Under the pieces are notes generated by a model. It ran no database searches and was not told the origin of the DNA. It was given only the letters and a program-made list of their open reading frames with translations. A program made the translations under genes and the position numbers. From Gammaproteobacteria bacterium (GTDB lineage Bacteria; Pseudomonadota; Gammaproteobacteria; Thiohalospirales; Thiohalospiraceae), in assembly GCA_011322575.1 (NCBI GenBank), contig DRMK01000334.1, forward strand, positions 1 through 11,556: 11,556 nucleotides of DNA, given 5' to 3'. Each line of letters opens with the position of its first letter. The stretch's first letter is position 1. Positions 6,714 to 11,556 of the stretch are shown piece after piece.

Positions 6714-7931
6714 TTGCGCGCTACCGCTGCACTCGTCGCAGGCCTGCTTTGTGCCGCCACTGCGCTGGCGGGGGTCCTGGAGAGTTACCGTCCTCTCCAG
6801 TGTGGCGAATCCGGCTCCCCCCTGTTTCAGGCCGGCCCCAACGATGTTCTCAAGCTGGAGATCATCTCCGATTTCGAGCATATAAACAGGGATACCTACA
6901 GCGAAACCGGGGGCGACTTCGGCATACTCTCCTATCGCGGTGGGGAGGGCGGCAGGGTACACCTGCCGGTATTCATAAAGGACCGGGGGCAGTCCCGAAG
7001 GGACTTCTGCGAATGGGTGCCGCTGCGCATCATCTTCCAAGGCCCGAAGCTGAGGCAGCAGCTGGAGGAGCGCGTTCCGCCGGGAGGGGATCGTCCGCTG
7101 CGCATGTATCAGGAGCTGAAGCGGCTGCGTAAGGGGAATCCGCCGGGCAAGGGGGTGGCCCAGAAGGGAAATCTGTTCCGCAAGCTCGGCGATGACATAA
7201 AGCTGGTGACCCACTGCGGCAAGAGCAGCTGGAAGCGGGTGGGCGGAGATACCCGGGAAGAGCAGGAGGCGCGGCTGCTGCAGGAGTACTACATCTACCA
7301 GGTGCTGGATCAGATGGGATCGGTGACCCTCAAGACCAGGCTCGCGGAGATCACCTACCGGGGCCCCGACGGTGGTGTCATGCTGACGCGAAAGGCCTTC
7401 TTCCGCGAGCCGCGATCCCGGCTCGCCAAACGTTGCGGGCTGTCCAAACGCCCCTGGCCGGGGGTGGTGGAGCGGGGTATCGACGCAACCTCCTGGTTTC
7501 AGCTGGAGCTGTTCAACCGGTTCGTCTATTTCAGGGACTACGGCCGCGACGGGCGCAATGTCAATATGCTCTACCGCAAGGATGGCTGGATATTCACCGG
7601 TCCCTACGACTTCGATCTGTCGGGGATCATCGTTCCCGACTACCGGCCTAACGGGGCCTCGCTGGAGGAGAATCTGCGGAGTTACTTCGGCCCCTGGATC
7701 GCCTATCACGAGGGTGACGAGAGGGCGGTGGTACAGATCTTTCACATGGTGAAGCGGCGCGACAGGATGCGCAGGGTGCTGGAGCAGTCACTGCTCGACC
7801 CTGAGAGGAAGGCTCACATGCTGGGCTGGTTCGACAGCTACATGGCTGTTCTAGAGCGGTTCATCGAAACCAGCAGGAGGTTGCTGCCGGAGCTGGTGGA
7901 GGAGTTGGAGAGAGATGTTCGGGTTCAATGA
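6714..7931 (+). CDS. Exported CotH-kinase-like protein of unknown function
   Basis: This protein is about 405 residues from TTG 6714 (411 from ATG 6696; numbering below is from the ATG). A clear signal peptide, RATAALVAGLLCAATALA, cleaves after ALA. The body resembles a family of uncharacterised secreted proteins that I recall: a strand-rich start (LKLEIISDFEHINRD, 52-66), RGGEGGRVHLPVFIKDRGQSRR, PLRIIF, KLVTHC (169-174), an ALL-like helix EEQEARLLQEYYIYQVLDQ, then NRFVYFRDYGRDGRNVNMLY (274-293) and GPYDFDLSG (302-310). The N...N/DFD arrangement recalls the catalytic and metal loops of CotH-type atypical protein kinases, but the usual lysine/ATP loop was not identified and the loop before the PYDFD motif is divergent. 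It is probably periplasmic, very basic, and translated with the phosphodiesterase. The stop overlaps the convergent gene's stop by 7 bp. The function is not known. Confidence 0.7.
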   Translation: MRATAALVAGLLCAATALAGVLESYRPLQCGESGSPLFQAGPNDVLKLEIISDFEHINRDTYSETGGDFGILSYRGGEGGRVHLPVFIKDRGQSRRDFCEWVPLRIIFQGPKLRQQLEERVPPGGDRPLRMYQELKRLRKGNPPGKGVAQKGNLFRKLGDDIKLVTHCGKSSWKRVGGDTREEQEARLLQEYYIYQVLDQMGSVTLKTRLAEITYRGPDGGVMLTRKAFFREPRSRLAKRCGLSKRPWPGVVERGIDATSWFQLELFNRFVYFRDYGRDGRNVNMLYRKDGWIFTGPYDFDLSGIIVPDYRPNGASLEENLRSYFGPWIAYHEGDERAVVQIFHMVKRRDRMRRVLEQSLLDPERKAHMLGWFDSYMAVLERFIETSRRLLPELVEELERDVRVQ

Positions 7932-9646
7932 GCGATCTGCAGCTGGGCATAGTCCAGTAGCAGGAAGCTGGCGTTCCTGCTGGCCTTTCTGTTGCCGTCG
8001 TCGTACACCAGAAGGATGCGGTTTACCCCGTTCATCCGGACCGGGGTAATACCCTCGGCATTCCCCACCCCTTTCAGCCCCTCGATGACCACCGGCCTGG
8101 GGGCGCTGCCTGTCTCTCCACTCCAGAACCAGAGCCGGTTCTCCCTGCCGCTCCCCTTCGTCGGGCTGCCTGCCACGATGAGATAGCCGCGCAGGCGCGG
8201 GTCGTAGCTCATGCCGCGAATTGCGTCACCCTCCAGATCCAGCCGGATCAGCTCGGGAGCGAGGGAGAACCCGCCGCCCCCGCCAAACAGCGCATCGGGA
8301 TCATCCAGCTGCGCTAGCAGCGCCCGGCCCTCTCCATCCAGCGGGGCGCGCAGGCCCAGCAGCAGGGTATCCTGGGCGGCGTTCAGCGCCAGGGCCTCGA
8401 TGTTCAGCGCCCCGCCCCGGCGCAGCTCCGGGAACCGCTCCAGGAGCAGCTCCTTCAGCCCGGTTTTCACCACGGGCTCCACGATGCGCTCTCCGGAGAT
8501 CCTGAACCGGACCAGCTTGCCCCGGTTGCTGCCGTAGGCGCCGCTCTCCGTCCGGGAGTGCGAGGTGACGGCATAGACATAACCCCTGCTGTCCACATCC
8601 ACCCCCTCCAGATCGTCCAGCTTGCGGAACTGCCTGTGGGGTCCGTCGCCGCGGAACATTCTGGCCGGTGCGAGCTGAACGGTTCCGATTTCGCCCGACG
8701 GACCGAACGAGAGGATGGTAAACGGCTGGCCGGCTTCATCCTCCACCACCAGCAACCTGCCATCCCCCAGCTGGTGTACGCCGGAGGGCTCGTAAATGCC
8801 GCTGGCGAGGGGAAACCGCCCCGCCCTGGCCGGTTGCCCGGCTTCACCGGCGGCGCTGGCCTCATCCGGCTTCAGCATGATGACCCCGGCGACCACGATG
8901 AAGGTGGCGATGCAGAGCCCCAGGCCGAAGATGAATATGGAGTAGGAGGTGCGCAGCAGAAAGAATTTGCGCCGGATTATGACGCTCATGGTGTGGATGT
9001 AACTGACCATCTCCTCGTACACCAGGTTCTTGTCCTCCATTACCTCCTTCATCACCTCCACATACTCGTCGTTGCTGAGGTCGGCGTTGTCCATGAAGTA
9101 CATTACGTTGGCCTTGCCGTTGAGAAAATCCTCCGGTTTCTTGATGGCGTCACAGCAGCGCTGGGCTATGGGACGCGCCGAGAGGACCGCGTATATCATC
9201 GACAGGAAGCCGGAGATCAGCAGCACGATGATGGGGAGTATGTACAGATCGTTCTCGGCGAACGCCACCACCGAACCGCCGGTGGCCAACAGAATGGAGA
9301 TGATCAGGCCGTTGATGGTGATCATGATACTGGCCTTGTTGTCGGCGAGGCTGGTCAGGTCGAGATGGGTGCGGTACTGGGAACGCAGCATGGTCTCGAT
9401 GCCGCGGTTGGTGCCCGCCTGGAACTTTCTGCCCCTGCGCCGCGCCCGACACTGTTTCTCCGTCTCGGATCGACGGCGCAGAGCCGGAAGAATGGGGCCG
9501 CCTCGTCTGCTTTTGTCGGGCGGCTCCGCGGAACACTCCTTGCTGGTCGGGGTATGATCGGTCACGAAATGGTGTTCAGCCAGGTTTGGCCCGGGGTTAC
9601 CGGATGAAGAATAGAAAACAGGGCCTCCTTTTTCAATATACCTCAA
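7925..9646 (-). CDS. PycTM/DUF5706-type membrane module fused to a DUF3616 beta-propeller
   Basis: This protein is up to 573 residues. The N-terminal 1-85 is polar and Arg-rich (RRRGRK near 69-74). Residues 81-257 look like the Pycsar effector membrane family (PycTM, DUF5706): RGIETMLRSQYRTHLDLTSL leading into ADNKASIMITINGLIISILL, helices at about 106-130, 134-157 and 235-257, and between the last two a cytoplasmic helical part with LSNDEYVEVMKEVMEDK and RRKFFLLRTSYSIFIFG. Positive-inside logic puts residues 258-573 in the periplasm. That part carries DUF3616 propeller motifs: DLEGVDVDSRGYVYAVTSHSR (345-365), NIEALAL, GLRAPL, a second repeat with AGSP, NAEGITPV and VYDDGNRK. The start is uncertain: TTG 9646 has no Shine-Dalgarno, GTG 9565 (giving MTDHTPTSKE) is plausible, and ATG 9391 would cut into the conserved RGIET lead. 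It lies 45 nt after thrB. Confidence 0.8.
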   Translation of the reverse strand: MRYIEKGGPVFYSSSGNPGPNLAEHHFVTDHTPTSKECSAEPPDKSRRGGPILPALRRRSETEKQCRARRRGRKFQAGTNRGIETMLRSQYRTHLDLTSLADNKASIMITINGLIISILLATGGSVVAFAENDLYILPIIVLLISGFLSMIYAVLSARPIAQRCCDAIKKPEDFLNGKANVMYFMDNADLSNDEYVEVMKEVMEDKNLVYEEMVSYIHTMSVIIRRKFFLLRTSYSIFIFGLGLCIATFIVVAGVIMLKPDEASAAGEAGQPARAGRFPLASGIYEPSGVHQLGDGRLLVVEDEAGQPFTILSFGPSGEIGTVQLAPARMFRGDGPHRQFRKLDDLEGVDVDSRGYVYAVTSHSRTESGAYGSNRGKLVRFRISGERIVEPVVKTGLKELLLERFPELRRGGALNIEALALNAAQDTLLLGLRAPLDGEGRALLAQLDDPDALFGGGGGFSLAPELIRLDLEGDAIRGMSYDPRLRGYLIVAGSPTKGSGRENRLWFWSGETGSAPRPVVIEGLKGVGNAEGITPVRMNGVNRILLVYDDGNRKASRNASFLLLDYAQLQIAH

Positions 9647-9691
9647 GAGCCGGTGTGGAGCTAATCGGTTCAGATATGCCGCCCTTGTGAT

Positions 9692-10654
9692 TCAGGGGGA
9701 GAACTGATCCCAGAGCTGCCGCAACTGCCGCTGGTTCTCCCTGTGTGACACCAGGATCCGCCTGAAAACATCCGGATCCTTGCTGTGGGTGATCTCTCCT
9801 TCCCGGGGGAAATGGAGATCATTGAGCCGGGACAGCCAGAAGCGCAGGGCGGCAGCACGCAGGATGACCGGCCAGGCGGGCGCTTCGCAGGGCTGGAACG
9901 GCCGCTGCTCGCGGTAGCCGCCGAGCAGGGCGCGCAGGCGCGATTCTTCCAGGGAGCCCGTACCGGTGACGGCCCAGTCGTTGGCGGTAATGGCCAGGTC
10001 GTACAGCATCAGGCCGTCACAGGCGTAGTAGAGGTCGATGATCCCGGTTAGCCGATCGCCCACGAACAGGGCGTTGTCGCGGAACAGATCGGCGTGAATC
10101 ACGCCGCGCGGCAGCTCCTCGAAGTGGTAGTTTTTCTGGAACGCCAGCTCATCCTCCAGCAGTCGGCGATCCTCCTGCGGCAGCAGGGGCAGCAGTCGGC
10201 GCGCGGTCTGCGACCACCAGCCGGGGCCGCGGCTGTTCCTGCGGCGCAGCGGAAACTCCCTCCCCACCTTGTGGATTCTGCCCAGCTCCCTGCCCAGGGT
10301 GGCGCAGTGGTCGATACCGGGCCGCTCGACGCTCTTGCCGGGCAGCCGCTGCACCAGCGCGGCCGGCTTCCCCTTGAGGGTGCGCAGGTAGCGGCCCTGC
10401 TCGTCGGCCACCGGATGAGCCGTCGGGACGCCATGCTCGGCGAGAAAGGCCATCAGATCCAGAAAATAGCCCAGCTCCGCTGCGCTGTGCTGCTCAAACA
10501 GAGTAAGCACATACTCACCAGAGCTGGTGGTTACGAAGTAGTTGGTATTCTCTATGCCGGCGCTGATCCCCTCGTAGTTCAGCAGGTCGCCAAGAGGGTA
10601 GTGGATCAGAAACCCCTCCAGCTCGGCCCTGTTGACGACGGTATAGACGGACAT
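9692..10654 (-). CDS. thrB: Homoserine kinase (APH-fold, Pseudomonas-type ThrB)
   Basis: This 320-residue cytoplasmic enzyme phosphorylates homoserine to O-phosphohomoserine in threonine synthesis. It belongs to the aminoglycoside-phosphotransferase fold rather than the GHMP fold of E. coli ThrB. Evidence is the start MSVYTVVNRAELEGFL, the nucleotide-loop GISAGIENTNYFVTT (29-43), EYVLTLFE (47-54), the catalytic loop GVIHADLFRDNALF (184-197, Asp189 and Asn194) and the metal Asp207 in GIIDLYYACDGLMLYDLA. Length fits the family (about 316-320). Its start lies 10 nt after the DUF2782 stop, with GGTGA overlapping that stop, so the two are probably cotranslated. No terminator hairpin was seen between thrB and the downstream PycTM-propeller gene, so read-through is possible. 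Confidence 0.95.
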   Translation of the reverse strand: MSVYTVVNRAELEGFLIHYPLGDLLNYEGISAGIENTNYFVTTSSGEYVLTLFEQHSAAELGYFLDLMAFLAEHGVPTAHPVADEQGRYLRTLKGKPAALVQRLPGKSVERPGIDHCATLGRELGRIHKVGREFPLRRRNSRGPGWWSQTARRLLPLLPQEDRRLLEDELAFQKNYHFEELPRGVIHADLFRDNALFVGDRLTGIIDLYYACDGLMLYDLAITANDWAVTGTGSLEESRLRALLGGYREQRPFQPCEAPAWPVILRAAALRFWLSRLNDLHFPREGEITHSKDPDVFRRILVSHRENQRQLRQLWDQFSP

Positions 10655-10664
10655 GGCACAGCGC

Positions 10665-11006
10665 TCACCAGCGAAACAGGATCCACTGGTTGAGCGGAAA
10701 TTCCTCCAGATCGTTGCGCCGGGTGTCCAGATCCCCGTCCCCGTCGGTATCGATCAGGTAGTAGGGGAACCCCTTGGCCGGGGTGATCTTGATCATGTAG
10801 AGGCGTCCGTTGACCCGGTACTCCTCCACCGAGTCGCTGCGCCGGGTGGTGGTGATGACCACCTCCTTCTCCGGCACGTTTCCCTGTTTCACCTCCGGCA
10901 TGGGAAGCGGCGTGCGCGACATCTCGGGGCGGGGCGGCAGCGGCCGTGGATCCGCCGCCCAGGCGGGAGCGGCGGCCAGCAGGAGGCAGATTATTAACCG
11001 GCGCAC
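10665..11006 (-). CDS. DUF2782 family small exported protein
   Basis: This 113-residue exported protein has a signal peptide RRLIICLLLAAAPAWA (cleavage after AWA), a Pro-rich spacer PRPLPPRP..PLPMP (20-36) and then the domain. In it VVITTTRRSDSVEEYRVNGRLYMIKITP is followed by an acidic D-x-D-x-D loop, DTDGDGDLD (86-94), which resembles a calcium-binding loop, and NQWILFRW at the end. This pattern matches DUF2782, usually encoded next to thrB in gammaproteobacteria. The function is unknown. The start is GTG 11006: GGAGG (11021-11017) lies 9 nt upstream of it but only 1 nt from the first GTG at 11015, which is too close to serve. With 11015 the protein would be 116 residues. Confidence 0.85.
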   Translation of the reverse strand: MRRLIICLLLAAAPAWAADPRPLPPRPEMSRTPLPMPEVKQGNVPEKEVVITTTRRSDSVEEYRVNGRLYMIKITPAKGFPYYLIDTDGDGDLDTRRNDLEEFPLNQWILFRW

Positions 11007-11016
11007 GACAGCCACT

Positions 11017-11021
11017 CCTCC
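11017..11021 (-). promoter_or_regulatory. Ribosome binding site fixing the DUF2782 start
   Basis: GGAGG on the minus strand is followed by AGTGGCTGTC and then GTG 11006. It is one base from GTG 11015, so the 11006 start is preferred. Confidence 0.6.
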
Positions 11022-11184
11022 AAAATCGAATTGTCAGGGGTTCCAGGAACGGGTCGGCCCGGCGTTGCAGCTTTCGCCAATGGAGCAACCATTGCCTGCA
11101 AGCTACGCCTTGAGCCAGCCTGTACCTGAAGCCCTGAATGTGAAATATGTTGTTGCCGGATCAATGAGGCGGTATGGTTGCGGG

Positions 11185-11556
11185 TCATAGATCGAGCAAA
11201 ACCTCTCTCTCCTGTGCCGACGGCTCGAAGCCCCGGTGCTCGTAGTGAGCAAAGATAGCATCCACCACCTGCTGCGGTTTGTCCAGCACCTTGACCAGAT
11301 CGAGGTCCTCGGGATCGATGGTCTTCTCCTCCACCAGCGTGGTGCGGAACCACTCCAGCAGCCCCTCCCAGAAAGGAGCATGCACCAGGATGATGGGGAT
11401 GCGCCGGGTCTTGCCGGTCTGGACCAGGGTCAGGATCTCCGCCAGCTCGTCCAGGGTTCCGAACCCTCCCGGCAACACCACATAGGCCGCGGCATACTTC
11501 ACGAACATCACCTTGCGCGAGAAGAAATGGCGGAAGTTGAGGGAAATATCCTGGTA
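11185..11556 (-). CDS. LOG-family (TIGR00730) phosphoribohydrolase, 5' end outside window
   Basis: The frame is open to the window end, so the 123 residues seen are the C-terminal part of a larger Rossmann-fold protein. The window begins in YQDISLNFRHFFSRKVMFVK, a segment conserved before the signature PGGFGTLDELAEI (29-41). That PGGxGTxxE motif is diagnostic for LOG/YggV-type enzymes that hydrolyse nucleoside monophosphates to base and ribose 5-phosphate. The sequence then reads TGKTRRIPIILVHAPFWEGL and ends ..EREVLLDL. Substrate preference cannot be read. A GTG/ATG near 11511-11508 is internal, not the start. The 178-bp gap to the DUF2782 start (11007-11184) holds a 6-bp stem CAATGG-5 nt-CCATTG with no T run, and no clear promoter or terminator was seen. 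Confidence 0.9.
   Translation of the reverse strand, partial: YQDISLNFRHFFSRKVMFVKYAAAYVVLPGGFGTLDELAEILTLVQTGKTRRIPIILVHAPFWEGLLEWFRTTLVEEKTIDPEDLDLVKVLDKPQQVVDAIFAHYEHRGFEPSAQEREVLLDL

Noticed and set aside
5661..7745. 694-codon minus-strand open frame over the phosphodiesterase and CotH-like genes
   Set aside because: It spans two well-supported plus-strand genes with signal peptides and catalytic motifs. Its translation shows no recognisable domain, and long antisense frames are expected at this GC content.
8558..9607. 349-codon plus-strand frame antisense to the PycTM-propeller gene
   Set aside because: The opposite strand has clear membrane helices and DUF3616 motifs. The antisense product is His/Gly/Asp-rich shadow sequence.
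7925..9646. Complete Pycsar anti-phage operon
   Set aside because: No uridylate/cytidylate cyclase or other cyclic-nucleotide synthase is encoded anywhere in the window. Only the effector-like membrane domain is present, fused to a propeller.
11060..11100. Stem CAATGG-AGCAA-CCATTG as terminator of the LOG-family gene
   Set aside because: Six base pairs and no T tract on either strand; may be chance.

Overview
The window looks like chromosomal DNA of a GC-rich gammaproteobacterium, possibly of the Chromatiales or sulfur-oxidiser/symbiont kind. This is inferred from the ApbC-Dcd pair, the DUF2782-ThrB pair (APH-fold homoserine kinase), a 188-residue Dcd and the overall protein style. No rRNA, tRNA or CRISPR was seen. 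Most genes are core housekeeping genes. One stretch of about 4.2 kb in the middle holds secreted and membrane proteins of unknown role.

Layout. (1) At 1-194 is the C-terminal tail of an IS4-type transposase, broken by a one-base frameshift. It abuts the 3' end of wrbA (minus strand, 217-819). (2) From 1138 to 2781 a tight plus-strand cluster encodes a DUF4398 lipoprotein, a UPF0114/YqhA membrane protein, a periplasmic TlpA-like thioredoxin and an acylphosphatase. A candidate sigma70 promoter lies at 1037-1065. (3) ispH (minus) ends convergently with the acylphosphatase gene. It is divergent from apbC, an Fe-S carrier ATPase, which is followed by dcd (dCTP deaminase). (4) At 5556-7931 there is a two-gene plus-strand unit: an exported alkaline-phosphatase-superfamily phosphodiesterase and an exported CotH-kinase-like protein. 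(5) Convergent with this unit is a minus-strand gene (7925-9646). It encodes a three-helix PycTM/DUF5706-type membrane module (the Pycsar effector family) fused to a predicted periplasmic DUF3616 beta-propeller. This is the most interesting object in the window. (6) On the minus strand follow thrB (homoserine kinase), a DUF2782 protein and, cut by the window end, a LOG-family phosphoribohydrolase.

How they fit together. IspH is a 4Fe-4S enzyme and ApbC an Fe-S carrier, so their shared 56-bp divergent promoter region is a plausible point of joint control. The exported phosphodiesterase, the kinase-like protein and the PycTM-propeller protein sit together between two core blocks (apbC-dcd and thrB-DUF2782-LOG). 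They look like accessory cargo concerned with the envelope or with nucleotides, but no nucleotide cyclase is present in the window. A canonical Pycsar defence operon therefore cannot be claimed. Several starts are better placed by their Shine-Dalgarno sequences than by the longest open frame, and these are noted gene by gene.
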